The notes below the pieces were generated by a model. It searched no databases. It saw only the letters and a list, made by a program, of their open reading frames with translations, and was not told where the DNA came from. Positions 25,760 to 35,442 of a stretch of DNA of 64,000 nt are shown piece after piece. Source of the stretch: Saccharospirillum sp965652395 (lineage in GTDB: Bacteria > Pseudomonadota > Gammaproteobacteria > Pseudomonadales > Natronospirillaceae); contig CBFGUW010000009.1 of the NCBI GenBank assembly GCA_965652395.1, positions 1 through 64,000 of the forward strand. The letters are read 5' to 3'. The first letter of the stretch is position 1. Every line of letters begins with the position of its first letter. The position numbers and the translations under genes were made by a program.

Positions 25760-27505
25760 TCATGTACCCTCCGGGCGATAGCGATACCCCGCGCCGATGA
25801 GCGAGCGGTAGGCTTCAACATTTTTCATTAACGTTTCATTGGGTTCGTTGGTCATAAAATCCGAAGGGAGTTCCGGGCCTATCAGAATCAACTTTGTTTT
25901 CGCTCGGGTAATCGCCACATTCAAACGCTCCGCCTGAAAGAAGAAGTCGGCAATCGCACTGACGTACCGGATATCGGAAGCACACAGAGATACAATTATC
26001 AGTTCCCGCTCCTGGCCCTGCATCCGCTCGACGGTGTCCGTAACAATCTTTTTCGAAGAAAATATGGTTTTACTGGCAGCCAGTCTCGATTTCAATGCTC
26101 TGGCATGCTTCCTAAAGGGGGTTACCACCCCTACCTCGTCACAGCTTAGCCCGGCTTCAATAGCCGCTTCGATTATCCCGACCACCAAAGAGGCTTCGGC
26201 GGGGCTCACACTTCGGGTATCGACGGAGGGAGAGGGAATATAAACAAAGGGATTCTCCCCAGAAAGCGCCTGACAATACCGTTTCGGGTGTTCAGCCAAT
26301 GCAAAACGCCGCTTGGCATTGTCACCAGCGGATTGTAGCTCCCCCTCATAATATTGCCGACTGGGCCACTCTGACAATGCACTACACATACGATAGGTCA
26401 TGTTCAACATGACGGAAACATCGCCACTATTCGCAATCAGCCTGGAAAAGACAGAGCAATCCTTCAATACCGAAGCGGAAAGCACTACAGGAGGGAGCTG
26501 TTTATGGTCTCCAACAAATACAAAGCGTCTGGCCTTGCGCATCGCCATGACAGCCAACGGCAAGGTTATCTGGCTCGCCTCATCGAAGATAACGGTATCA
26601 AACTCGTAGTTTTGTATGCGCTGACTGCATGTAGCAAAAGGGGTAGCACCGATTACACTGCCTGAATCCGGTCTATTTTCCCAATCCTGAAGGTTTTTGT
26701 ACCGCATTACCTTGTCGTCCAGCCCTTTGAGGCCACTGCTGGACCCCACCTTGGCGACTGGCACTCCGGTCTCCGCTATTTTATTGAGGGCATTGTTAAT
26801 CGCCATATGAGTGTGGGACGTGAGAAAAACATTCTCCCCCTTCTCGACCAGCAATTGGGCTATGAGGCTGATCACCCGCGTTTTCCCCGTCCCTGGCGGG
26901 CCTTGAATACAAGCGAGGTGATTGGCCGCCACGCCCATGCCCACGGCATCGATCTGCGCCCCTTTAAGCCCGGACTCTTCGGCGCGATCAGCTGCTGTAT
27001 CGTAGGCGTCTTCATTCACAGAAGCGGCGTTAAGTGTACCCACCAGTAAAGGCAATACCGCTTCCCGACCGATAGAGGACTCGGCAATCTCGTTCAGTGC
27101 CATATCGTAAAAGGGTTTCATATCCATGCTGTCAGGGTCGGCATAACAGCCCGGGGAGACTTCTGCCAGCGCTTCCTCGCTTATGGCATCGTGAAACCGG
27201 ATAAGCCACTCTCCGTCATATTCGGCTTCCACGTTACCCTGCCGGAAACAACATGTTTCGACGGGATTTCCCAAATGCAGACAAACCATATCGCCTTCGC
27301 GAAACCGGGATTCGTTATCGCCCAACGTCACCTGCAATGTATGACGATCAAGAAGCTTTACCCGGCTAATACGTTGTGTCTCGCCGGTTTCCATCTTGTG
27401 TTGAAGAGGCTTTTCCCAAACCTCCTGCAATTTATCGATATTGGCTTTATGCTCGTTATCAACGAATAGCCGCAAACTGCCCAGCATTTCTTTAATGGCT
27501 GACAT
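25760..27505 (-). CDS. Upf1/DNA2-like superfamily 1B helicase
   Basis: 581 residues from the ATG at 27505, preceded by AAGGGA. An N-terminal beta-rich region (about 40-110, GDNESRFREGDMVCLHLG) is followed by Walker A IQGPPGTGKTRVISLIAQ (about 201-218), Walker B VIFDEASQITLPLAVMA, VGDHKQLPPVVLS, TYRMCSALSEWPSRQYYEGE and the C-terminal AITRAKTKLILIG. This is the Upf1/SMUBP2-type layout. It is the first gene of the helicase pair. A remnant of toxin coding sequence lies just upstream. Substrate (DNA or RNA) cannot be told from sequence. Confidence 0.85.
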   Translation of the reverse strand: MSAIKEMLGSLRLFVDNEHKANIDKLQEVWEKPLQHKMETGETQRISRVKLLDRHTLQVTLGDNESRFREGDMVCLHLGNPVETCCFRQGNVEAEYDGEWLIRFHDAISEEALAEVSPGCYADPDSMDMKPFYDMALNEIAESSIGREAVLPLLVGTLNAASVNEDAYDTAADRAEESGLKGAQIDAVGMGVAANHLACIQGPPGTGKTRVISLIAQLLVEKGENVFLTSHTHMAINNALNKIAETGVPVAKVGSSSGLKGLDDKVMRYKNLQDWENRPDSGSVIGATPFATCSQRIQNYEFDTVIFDEASQITLPLAVMAMRKARRFVFVGDHKQLPPVVLSASVLKDCSVFSRLIANSGDVSVMLNMTYRMCSALSEWPSRQYYEGELQSAGDNAKRRFALAEHPKRYCQALSGENPFVYIPSPSVDTRSVSPAEASLVVGIIEAAIEAGLSCDEVGVVTPFRKHARALKSRLAASKTIFSSKKIVTDTVERMQGQERELIIVSLCASDIRYVSAIADFFFQAERLNVAITRAKTKLILIGPELPSDFMTNEPNETLMKNVEAYRSLIGAGYRYRPEGT

Positions 27506-27582
27506 GCCAGTTTCCCTTATTGTTTGACAAGGCAAGTTTAGCAGCCACGCGTTGTAGGTCATAGATCGCTATTATGCAGAGA

Positions 27583-27754
27583 TATCCGTTCAATCGACTG
27601 ATTGTTGCGAATTGTTGCGGATCACCCTGACAGCATAGGAACCGGGACCATGAACCGGATACTGAACGGTGGTTCCCGACGCTCCGGCACGGGCTGCGTC
27701 AGCGGCTGGTTCAGGGCCACGCTGAACACGTTGTTTTGGCCCTGCGGATAGTAG
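27583..27754 (-). pseudogene. Orphan C-terminal tail of the VasX-like toxin gene
   Basis: This stretch is closely similar to 28741-28902, the 3' end of the 1535-residue toxin gene. In frame it reads YYPQGQNNVFSVALNQPL and PVPERREPPFS, as in the intact gene, then diverges and hits a stop. It has no start and lacks everything upstream of the tail. It begins 2 nt after the immunity-candidate stop. With the intact tail it forms direct repeats flanking the immunity gene. Confidence 0.85.
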
Positions 27755-27756
27755 GC

Positions 27757-28674
27757 TCAGGCATCTTTAAGCTCTTGAACATAGTTGCTGATATAATCTT
27801 CCGAAAAACCATCCTCACGCAGCAGTTTTTCTATCTCTTTCAAGTCCGCTTCCAACTCTGGAGCAAGTTCACGCTCATGCAAGGGTGGGTCGAAAATACG
27901 GTCCTTGGGGTAAGGGTGTTTGTCCCACATATCCAATTCATTGCTTTGGGTGGATTCTATCGCCTTGTGCAAACACGCCGGGATGGGCTGCGTTTTATCC
28001 ATGAATCGGCAGATTAAATTGATTTCATCCATGTGTTCTTCGTGGGTGATACCGTGGATAAACACCAACTCCTCCCTCGGTGGGTGGCCGGGGCGGCACA
28101 CTCGGGTTCGGATGGATGAGTTTCGAATAAGGCCACCCTGGGAGGTATGTGTGGCCGCTACGGCAAAATCCACTTCCTCGAAGGGTACGGTGATGCCTTC
28201 CCGATGGGCGATTTTCGGGAAGGTGACCGTGCCGTTCTCTCGATTGAAGACGATGAAGCTGATGCCATCCTTTTTCGCCAGTTGATGGACCCATAGGCCC
28301 AAGAAGAAGAAGAAGAAGACAATGATGAAAACTCCAGCAGCTAATAGATAGTCTTCATTACCAGAATTAGGGAAAGGGATGAGAAGTGTCAGATCTCTAT
28401 CGCTCCAAGCGGTTAGCAACAATGAGAATAAGAAAATACCAGATATACCAAATGCCACGAAATCCGAACCGGTCAACCGATATTTAGACCCAGCCATACT
28501 CATCAAGAAATAGTAATAACCGTCACACCGGCGACCCACATAATAGTCAAAAGTTTTGCCGCGCAAATTCTTCGGCACCTGTGCATCGTCAAAGGCTTTG
28601 CGCAGAGGGGCCGGTTCCAGCCCCTCCGTCACTTCCTGACACTCGTCCTCGTCGGGAATATAGACTTTCATCAA
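27757..28674 (-). CDS. Membrane protein, candidate immunity protein for the adjacent toxin
   Basis: 305 residues. An N-terminal cytoplasmic part is followed by two membrane segments (about 73-90 and 110-132, the latter VFIIVFFFFFLGLWVHQLA) and a polar C-terminal domain of about 170 residues. I recognise no catalytic motif. It starts 5 nt after the toxin stop and is flanked by repeated toxin-tail sequence. Toxin-then-immunity order and a membrane location suit protection against a pore-forming toxin. This is inference from context. Confidence 0.6.
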   Translation of the reverse strand: MMKVYIPDEDECQEVTEGLEPAPLRKAFDDAQVPKNLRGKTFDYYVGRRCDGYYYFLMSMAGSKYRLTGSDFVAFGISGIFLFSLLLTAWSDRDLTLLIPFPNSGNEDYLLAAGVFIIVFFFFFLGLWVHQLAKKDGISFIVFNRENGTVTFPKIAHREGITVPFEEVDFAVAATHTSQGGLIRNSSIRTRVCRPGHPPREELVFIHGITHEEHMDEINLICRFMDKTQPIPACLHKAIESTQSNELDMWDKHPYPKDRIFDPPLHERELAPELEADLKEIEKLLREDGFSEDYISNYVQELKDA

Positions 28675-28679
28675 TAACG

Positions 28680-31600
28680 CTATCCTGTTGATTGACCCGT
28701 GAGCAGATGCACCGGTCGCTTGTCTTTATCCGGCAGGGGTATCCGCTCAATCGGTCGATTATTGCGAACTATGGTGATAGCCGAGGCGACGGGCTCATGG
28801 ACCGGGGTACTGAACGGTGGTTCCCGACGCTCCGGTACAGGCAGTGTCATCGGCTGGTTCAGGGCCGCGCTGAACACCTCGTTTTGGCCCTGCGGATAGT
28901 ACGTTAATTCCGCTTTCAGTTCGAATTCGGAGGCTTCTTTCAATAACCGATACAGTGATTGCCATTGGAGGTTCAGTCGGTAATCCGTTCCGTCCAAGGA
29001 TGGATCCTGCCGACTGTATTTCCAGTCGATGGCTGCTGGCCCTGACAGGCTTGCGTTCAGCTCCAGACTCAGCGGTCGCCATTCCTGTTCGGTTGTTCGG
29101 CCTATCGGCCGCCACCAGAGGGTGAAGGTTTGAGCGCTTTTCCCTTCGGACCAAGCCGGGCGGCGGATGCGCAAGCTGACCTCCTGCTGCCAGAAATCGG
29201 TATTGGTTTGCGGGACGCCGTTAAAGTGATACCACTCAAGCTTCGGGGTTTGTTGCAGCATGGCGAGGTGTTCCCGTGCCAGGGCGGGCCAGTGTTGCCA
29301 ATGAAGATATGCTTCATCTTTAACACTATGCCGGTCTTTCCCGAACGGGGTGTGCTTCAGCCAGGCTTCCATGGGTGTATCCTGCAGGAACCAGAAGAGG
29401 GCATAGCCCAGCCCGGTCAGACCCAGGCTCCACCAGCCCAGCGCCCGTGCGTATTTAATGGATACCGTACCGCGAATCACAAAATTGAAGAAGCTCCAGA
29501 TATCCGCACCGGCACCTAGAGCGGAACCCAGGGCGACGAGGCCCTGGCCAGTGACCGCCCAAGGGTCATTTCGTTGCCAGGCTTTGTACATGTCCAGGCC
29601 AGCGACACCCAGACCGACCAGATTGGATGCTCCCCCAAAGCCATGCGACCCTGCCGTAGTAAAAAATTTCTTTCGGGCAACTTTCAGCTCATCCGGGGTA
29701 ATAGAACTGGCTCCAGGCACCGGTGCCCGGCGTTTAACCGCATCCAATTCATCCTGAGTAATCTTTCCATACAGGAATTCTATGTGGGTCTGCGCCAAAT
29801 GAGCCACAAGTGCGCCGATTGCCGAGGCACTGTTGGCAAAACCAGCAAATTCCTGAAAAGAACCGTGATTCCCCGCCTCCACCACCTTCTGGATGTTCCA
29901 AATCTCCATCACCGCTACGGCCGTGAACAAAGCCTGATACCCCCGGTACACGGTTTTCCGTTGGCCGCTGCTGTCGACAATCAAGCTTGGTCCTTCCTGG
30001 GTGTTTTTCTCGATGGTCTTGACGTCCACATCAGATAACTGCCTGTTTTCCCGGAACCGGTTAACCAGCAATTCCGCCGCTGCCGCCCTCTGCCTCAAGG
30101 GCTGCTGCCCAGCCTCGGTGATCGTCGCCAAGGTATGGCCCGGCACTTTGTGGTCCTGCCGTAACCGCCCCACTCTTTCTTCAAGGTAGGCCCGCTGTGC
30201 GTCCGTGTCTTTCGGTACGGGTGTGAAGGTTATCGCTTCCGTAGGCAAGGCGCTGCGTACGCTGGCATCCCGTTTGAGCGCCAACACGGTCACTTTGGGC
30301 GCTTCGTCGTTGGCTGGCGTTTTCGCGCTTAGGGCAGCATCGCCCTTTAATGCCGCTTCGCGGGCGAGGTCTTGCACATATTGGCTGAGCGGGGTGCGTT
30401 TCAAGCCACTGCCTACCGGTAGGGCGGTAGCTATACCGCCACTGAGGTAGGTGTTGACCAAGGCGCCCTCGCCTTTCATCAGGTTGGTCAGGTAGTTGTA
30501 TTCGCTCTGGGCGGCGTTCTGGCGCATGGGCAGGTTCAACGGCAACGCCTGGCCGGGATAAATGCCCTGCCAATAGTCGTGCACGGCCACTTCCGCTTCG
30601 ACGAACATGCGGGTGATGGACTGAATGCCTTTCACCAGCGGGCGCAACGGGTCCACTTGGGCCGCTAGCCGCGCCGGGCGCTGTTTTATGGTGTGGCCCT
30701 CGGGGTGGGTGGTTTGCAGTTGGCGCTGTTGCCGGGCCAGGGTGAGGTCGGTAGTCACCCGCCCTTTTTCGGCTTTCAAGTCGTCCAGTTGTCGCTCGGC
30801 CTGCTGTCTTTGGCTTTTCAGGGTCTCGAAGGTGAGCCTGGCCCCACGGGTGGCGGCCTGTTCGAGCGCCGGGTCTGTGGTGAGCAGGCTGACGTAGGAG
30901 TGTTCGGCTTCGCGCTCCATGGTGTTGAACGAACGCACTTGACCGGCCTGCTCGGCGAGGGATTGTTCAATCGCGCGTTTATCGCGTTCCAATTGCTGTA
31001 TCCGTGCCGTTTGGCGGGCTTGCTCCTGTTGGGAGATCCGTTCTTCGCCGCTGGGCGATGCACTCAAACCCGGTTCCGGCAACACCACCCATTGCTTGTA
31101 CAGCCCAAACAAAAAGCTAACGGCATTCTTGCTGTTGCCGAAGTTGATGTCGGGGTTGAACCCCGGTGTATGGGTGAGGGCGTCGTTTTGCTGCAACCCA
31201 TCAATGTGGAACAACGGAAACCCCCGGCAGGCGCTGTCGTCAATGCCGGGGCCGGTGTCTTGTGGGGTGAGGCAATCCGCCAGGGGGTGACGTTTACTCT
31301 GCGGGTGGCTGCCCACCAATTGCAGAATCAGGTCTTCACCGGGGTCAAGATCGGCCAGTTCGTCCAGCAGGCGGTTATCCGGCAGCCAGTTGGCGAATTG
31401 CAGCGCAGGGTGTTCTTTCAGGCCACGGGTCAAACCGAGAATGCGCTTGGGCAGTTGGTATTGGTCCACCGGGGGTAGGTAGCCGTAATCCCGCATGGCG
31501 GCCACGAAAGAACCGGGGCCTTCCTGATCGAACACTTTAACCAACTCGATTTTGGCGGCAAGAATGTGCCGGGCCAGTTGTTCAAGGTCGTCTAATTGAA

Positions 31601-33287
31601 GGTATTGCCGCAGGTAACTCCGGTCCAGGTGGCCGTCCGCGCAGTCTTTCAGGTTGGAGAGGGCTTCGCGTGTTCCGCTATCAAGGTCGGCTCCCGGCTG
31701 TTCCAGGTCGAGAGTGGCACGGTTGAACAGGTAATTGATGGTTTGCGCCAGTTTGAACTTGTCGGCACGGCAGTTTGCGGGGTCAATCGGTTGGCCATTG
31801 ACGGTGGGTTTTACGGTGTCGTCTTCAAAGAGTCCGTTTTTCAGGGCATCCGTTATCTGGGCGATTCGGTCACGGTATTCGAGTTGCTCGGCGACTCGGT
31901 ACTCAGCCCAGCCAATGGGGTCGTCCAGGGTGAGTGTGAAGTCTTCCGCTTTTAACGCGTCCAGGTCCAGCGGGTCACCCAACCGGTCGGTACGCTGTTC
32001 CGCTGCATCGGCAGGCGGTTCGTCGGCCTGTCTTAACCTGAGCACTTGGCCGGGTGTAAGCGTGGCGGAAGCGGCCAGGCCGTTCAGGTCCGCCAGGGTC
32101 TGGGCACCTTTCGCCATGGGATGGGCTTCGGCGATTTGAGCCAGCGTTTCCCCTTCCTGGACAATGTGGCTCAAGCGCGGGTCATCCGGGTTCAGCCCGC
32201 CGAGAGAGACGATGCGTGCCCAGGACCATTGCACTTCGGAATAGGCGACTTGTACCTCGCAGGGTTCGCCGCCCAGGCGGCTGGGCACTTCGATATAGCG
32301 TTGGTTCAGGCCGGTGCCCTGGCGGGTGTTGGGTTTGTCCACCCCGGCAACATCCTGGCCCGGTCGTTTGGCATTGCCGTCCATGCCCTGCCAGGTTTTC
32401 AGGTCCACGTCTCTGAAGGTGCCCTGTTTGACTTCCAATTCACGCCATAAATGACCGTTCACAAAGACATAAAGCCAGCCATCGCGCAGCATATCGACCT
32501 GTTCAGGGTCTTTTTCGGAGGTGAGGTAGCGCTGCAGGCGAAGACAGGTCAGTTCGGTCTCGGGTTCGTCGATAGGCTCGTCCATGGGTGGGTTGTCCAT
32601 GTCGGCCAGTGGCAACAGGATGTATTTGTCGGTTTTGTAGGGCCAGGGCGTGGTTTCCTGAACCACCCAGGAAAAACGTGAGCTGTCGCCTAGCAGGTGG
32701 TCAATTTCGACCCGGCCGTTTGAATTGATATCGGTCGAAAATCGAACCAGACAGCCGTTTTCCAACCGCGTTGCGGCGAGCCCGGTAAAGGTTTTCAGCC
32801 CGTCGGGCATTAGACAGGCAACGGCGTTGTGGTTGGGGCCTTGGCATTCGGCGAGCGTGTCCGGCCCGGTAATCCGAAGAGGACAAGGCGGCAGGCTGAT
32901 CTCCTGCATGAGCGATGCAGGCGGCGTGTTTTTGGCGTTGGAGACCATTTGGTCCAATGCGCGGGCGGCGGCGCGTTTTTCCATTTTCACATTGGGGCTA
33001 CCCATGATGAAGCAGGCGTAGCCTCGGGTGGTGCCGGAAACAACACCGCCATGTCGACCGGGTTCATCACCCCGGCTTTTGGAGAAGGTGGAGTCGACCG
33101 TACACGCCGGGTTGCCTTGCACTGTTACCGTTTCGGCCGTGTTGTCGGCGTCTTTGCTTTCTGCCACGTTGGTGTAGGGCATGGCTACAACACTATTGCC
33201 CACCGGTGTCAGGCAGACATCCATGGTGATCAATTTACCGCCTGAATCCTTATGAACGGATGTGCGACCGTTGATAATGTGAGACAT
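28680..33287 (-). CDS. T6SS effector: PAAR-like (DUF4150) / LysM / VasX-like pore-forming toxin
   Basis: 1535 residues. The N-terminus (about 1-125) is a DUF4150 PAAR-like tip domain: NGRTSVHKDSGGKL, DVCLTP, VQGNPACTV, TFSKSRGDEPGRHGGVVSG. A region like the VasX N-terminus follows (LRDGWLYVFVNGHLWREL, about 266-285). A LysM module (372-419) and a long helical/coiled-coil section (about 770-880) come next, then hydrophobic segments (about 1150-1340, e.g. LGWWSLGLTGLGYALFWFL) and a beta-rich tail. This is the plan of T6SS-delivered membrane-permeabilising toxins with a fused tip. It is fourth in a five-gene cassette. No T6SS structural genes are in the window. Confidence 0.85.
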   Translation of the reverse strand: MSHIINGRTSVHKDSGGKLITMDVCLTPVGNSVVAMPYTNVAESKDADNTAETVTVQGNPACTVDSTFSKSRGDEPGRHGGVVSGTTRGYACFIMGSPNVKMEKRAAARALDQMVSNAKNTPPASLMQEISLPPCPLRITGPDTLAECQGPNHNAVACLMPDGLKTFTGLAATRLENGCLVRFSTDINSNGRVEIDHLLGDSSRFSWVVQETTPWPYKTDKYILLPLADMDNPPMDEPIDEPETELTCLRLQRYLTSEKDPEQVDMLRDGWLYVFVNGHLWRELEVKQGTFRDVDLKTWQGMDGNAKRPGQDVAGVDKPNTRQGTGLNQRYIEVPSRLGGEPCEVQVAYSEVQWSWARIVSLGGLNPDDPRLSHIVQEGETLAQIAEAHPMAKGAQTLADLNGLAASATLTPGQVLRLRQADEPPADAAEQRTDRLGDPLDLDALKAEDFTLTLDDPIGWAEYRVAEQLEYRDRIAQITDALKNGLFEDDTVKPTVNGQPIDPANCRADKFKLAQTINYLFNRATLDLEQPGADLDSGTREALSNLKDCADGHLDRSYLRQYLQLDDLEQLARHILAAKIELVKVFDQEGPGSFVAAMRDYGYLPPVDQYQLPKRILGLTRGLKEHPALQFANWLPDNRLLDELADLDPGEDLILQLVGSHPQSKRHPLADCLTPQDTGPGIDDSACRGFPLFHIDGLQQNDALTHTPGFNPDINFGNSKNAVSFLFGLYKQWVVLPEPGLSASPSGEERISQQEQARQTARIQQLERDKRAIEQSLAEQAGQVRSFNTMEREAEHSYVSLLTTDPALEQAATRGARLTFETLKSQRQQAERQLDDLKAEKGRVTTDLTLARQQRQLQTTHPEGHTIKQRPARLAAQVDPLRPLVKGIQSITRMFVEAEVAVHDYWQGIYPGQALPLNLPMRQNAAQSEYNYLTNLMKGEGALVNTYLSGGIATALPVGSGLKRTPLSQYVQDLAREAALKGDAALSAKTPANDEAPKVTVLALKRDASVRSALPTEAITFTPVPKDTDAQRAYLEERVGRLRQDHKVPGHTLATITEAGQQPLRQRAAAAELLVNRFRENRQLSDVDVKTIEKNTQEGPSLIVDSSGQRKTVYRGYQALFTAVAVMEIWNIQKVVEAGNHGSFQEFAGFANSASAIGALVAHLAQTHIEFLYGKITQDELDAVKRRAPVPGASSITPDELKVARKKFFTTAGSHGFGGASNLVGLGVAGLDMYKAWQRNDPWAVTGQGLVALGSALGAGADIWSFFNFVIRGTVSIKYARALGWWSLGLTGLGYALFWFLQDTPMEAWLKHTPFGKDRHSVKDEAYLHWQHWPALAREHLAMLQQTPKLEWYHFNGVPQTNTDFWQQEVSLRIRRPAWSEGKSAQTFTLWWRPIGRTTEQEWRPLSLELNASLSGPAAIDWKYSRQDPSLDGTDYRLNLQWQSLYRLLKEASEFELKAELTYYPQGQNEVFSAALNQPMTLPVPERREPPFSTPVHEPVASAITIVRNNRPIERIPLPDKDKRPVHLLTGQSTG

Positions 33288-33290
33288 GTT

Positions 33291-34361
33291 TCAAATTCCC
33301 TGTTGATTCGAGGTAGCTTCCGACTGGCGAAGCTGCCAGAAGTGGTGGCAGTCGCCATCGCTTACCAATACACCTACCCGGTCGAGTGGCTGCATGGGGT
33401 GGTTCTGCCGGTGCGTTGCCAACAACAGCCCAACCGGCAACGAGGCCAGACCGATGTCTCCGAGGGTCTGCGACCAGGAAACGAAAGGCTCACTTGGCCC
33501 CATGGCCGGATCGGCCTTGAACTTGGGCCAAAAGGCGGTTTCCGTACGGTAGCGGATGAGTGCCCCTTTTTCGTCAAACCCATCGTCGGTCAGGCATTCC
33601 GCCCACTCGGGCGGACGGTCGCTCCGGGTCGGGTCGGCTGCGGCCATGAGGGCGGTGCGCGCATCCCGTGCGGCAAACACCCCTTTTACGAGCTCACTCC
33701 GGTCGGCTTCCTCATCCGGTATCGCCGTTTGATGATTGGCGTATTCCACTACCGGCCCTGGAGCATGGCCCGCACGCCAGAGCGTTACCACCAGCGCCTC
33801 ACCGGGCAGGGTGCCTTCGGTGTTGAACTCGGGGCTGTAGGGCGCCTCCTGGCTTTCAAGCCAATCGTGGGTGCAATGGCTGTCCAGGCTGAGCCATAAC
33901 CATTGAGTCAAATGTGGGTTCAGGTGGCGTTCCGCCCGCCACAACGTGAGAGCGGTGGCCAGATTGTTCGATTCCACAATGACGGTGGATTCGAACAGAC
34001 CCAAACCGGCTTTTTGCCGATCCGACAGGGGCTCGGGCGAGGTGATGATCACGCCAGTCTCGGCCAGAGACGTCTGAAAAGTTGTTTGCAGAGTCAGGGG
34101 TTCGGGTTGTTCCAGGTAGCGGTCAATCAACCCCTGCAACCGTTCGGCTCGGTTGGTCCAATCCGCCTTGACCGCCGCCGCCGCGAACGGGGCGGCGGGC
34201 ATGTGCGGAACCAGGGTGTCATATTCCGGAACGGCTTGGGCAAAAGCACGCTGGCGGACAACATCGGCATACAGCGTGGCCGGGCAGCAACCGCTGACAG
34301 TGACCAATTGGCCTTCGGCCAATACCAAGCCTATTAATGAGGTGGTATTCGGGGTTGTCAT
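33291..34361 (-). CDS. Degenerate beta-ketoacyl-synthase-like T6SS accessory protein
   Basis: 356 residues from the ATG at 34361, which overlaps the upstream stop (ATGA) and follows GGAGG. Thiolase-fold-like traces are visible: a LSLDSHCTHDWL segment, GTLPGEALVVTLWRAG, and SWSQTLGDIGLASLPVGL. Inactive ketosynthase-like proteins are known companions of PAAR-like/DUF2169-type T6SS effector loci, probably as adaptors. The usual catalytic Cys-His-His set is not evident. The open frame continues upstream to 34607 but overlaps the neighbour. Identification is tentative. Confidence 0.5.
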   Translation of the reverse strand: MTTPNTTSLIGLVLAEGQLVTVSGCCPATLYADVVRQRAFAQAVPEYDTLVPHMPAAPFAAAAVKADWTNRAERLQGLIDRYLEQPEPLTLQTTFQTSLAETGVIITSPEPLSDRQKAGLGLFESTVIVESNNLATALTLWRAERHLNPHLTQWLWLSLDSHCTHDWLESQEAPYSPEFNTEGTLPGEALVVTLWRAGHAPGPVVEYANHQTAIPDEEADRSELVKGVFAARDARTALMAAADPTRSDRPPEWAECLTDDGFDEKGALIRYRTETAFWPKFKADPAMGPSEPFVSWSQTLGDIGLASLPVGLLLATHRQNHPMQPLDRVGVLVSDGDCHHFWQLRQSEATSNQQGI

Positions 34362-35425
34362 ACACCCTCCTTGTTGTCCAACGATGTCAGGGTGTTTGCC
34401 TGTGAGTCCAGTTGTTTCAAGCGCTGAACCTGCCAATCGCCTATGGGTGCGGTTCCGGTGGTTCGGTTGTACCAGTACCACAATAGCCACAATGGCCGCG
34501 TCACCTCCCCCACCTGGGTGCGCAACACCTGTAAGACTTGAGTGGCGGTAACGTTCGTTTTTCCCGCCAACCAGGGGCCGCTTTCGGTCTGCTGTGAAGC
34601 CCACCATTGCTCAACGGGTTCCATAACAGGCATTAACGACCCCGAGGTTTTTCGGCCACCGGCCATGCCCATGGTTTTGGCCCAGTTCAACTTCTCACCG
34701 CTCAACAACTGCCAGGGGCCAGCCGCATGCTTGGCAAGGCGAGGGTTACTCAATGCGTCCATCAGTATGCCCGCCACATCGCGCGAGCCGATGACACCGT
34801 AGGCCGCCATTACCCACTCGGGGGCTTGATCCTGCAAGGCCGCCAACCGCTCAAACGCCATCGGCTCACCCTGAAAAGCAGCCACACCCAAGGCATGAAC
34901 ATAGTTCCGGCTGGGAACACCGGGGGTGAGGTTCAACAGCAAGGTCGCATCGTGGTTAACCAGCAGCGCTTCGATGGCGGCGTGGTCTTTTATAGCTTCG
35001 GCAGAGTCAATGTCGCCAATAAGTGGCGTTAACAGCGGTTCAAGTACGGCCATTTTCTCAGTATGAGCATTGACCATGGGTGAGGTTAGCGTTGCGAGGG
35101 ATTCAATCATCGGGCCGAATGATTCCCGTGCTTTATCATCCGATGCCAAATACTCAGCCAACAGGTCTACGCCCTCTCTTGCCTGGTCGAGGGCTTGGCT
35201 TTCGTCACTTAACAAACAGGCCAGCAGGCCCGTGAAGGCTTCCGCCGGTTTTTTCCAATTCGGTGACAATTCCCGCCAATGGGGGGCCAAGGCCATTAAC
35301 AGGGTTCGTTGATGGTGCTCCAACACCGCAATTCGCTGTGCTTTCACCAAACCGGTGTACAGCCGAGTACGTTCTGTGAACAAAGAGCAGGCGCTCTGCC
35401 AAGAGGTTTGCCATTCCGTAGACAT
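34358..35425 (-). CDS. HEAT-repeat-like T6SS-associated protein
   Basis: 355 residues, largely helical with repeated Leu/Ala-rich helices, e.g. VHALGVAAFQGEPMAFERLA and VMAAYGVIGSRDVAGILMDA, resembling HEAT-like families linked to T6SS cargo genes. No enzyme motif is seen. The start has AGGGA upstream. It is coupled to the ketosynthase-like gene by an ATGA overlap, suggesting the two proteins work together, probably in loading the toxin onto the spike. Confidence 0.5.
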   Translation of the reverse strand: MSTEWQTSWQSACSLFTERTRLYTGLVKAQRIAVLEHHQRTLLMALAPHWRELSPNWKKPAEAFTGLLACLLSDESQALDQAREGVDLLAEYLASDDKARESFGPMIESLATLTSPMVNAHTEKMAVLEPLLTPLIGDIDSAEAIKDHAAIEALLVNHDATLLLNLTPGVPSRNYVHALGVAAFQGEPMAFERLAALQDQAPEWVMAAYGVIGSRDVAGILMDALSNPRLAKHAAGPWQLLSGEKLNWAKTMGMAGGRKTSGSLMPVMEPVEQWWASQQTESGPWLAGKTNVTATQVLQVLRTQVGEVTRPLWLLWYWYNRTTGTAPIGDWQVQRLKQLDSQANTLTSLDNKEGV

Positions 35426-35442
35426 AGAATATTCCCTATCGG

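Noticed and set aside
27757..28674. Immunity candidate as part of the flagellar membrane machinery
   Set aside because: It matches no flagellar family and is bound to the toxin gene by a 5-nt gap and flanking toxin-tail repeats.
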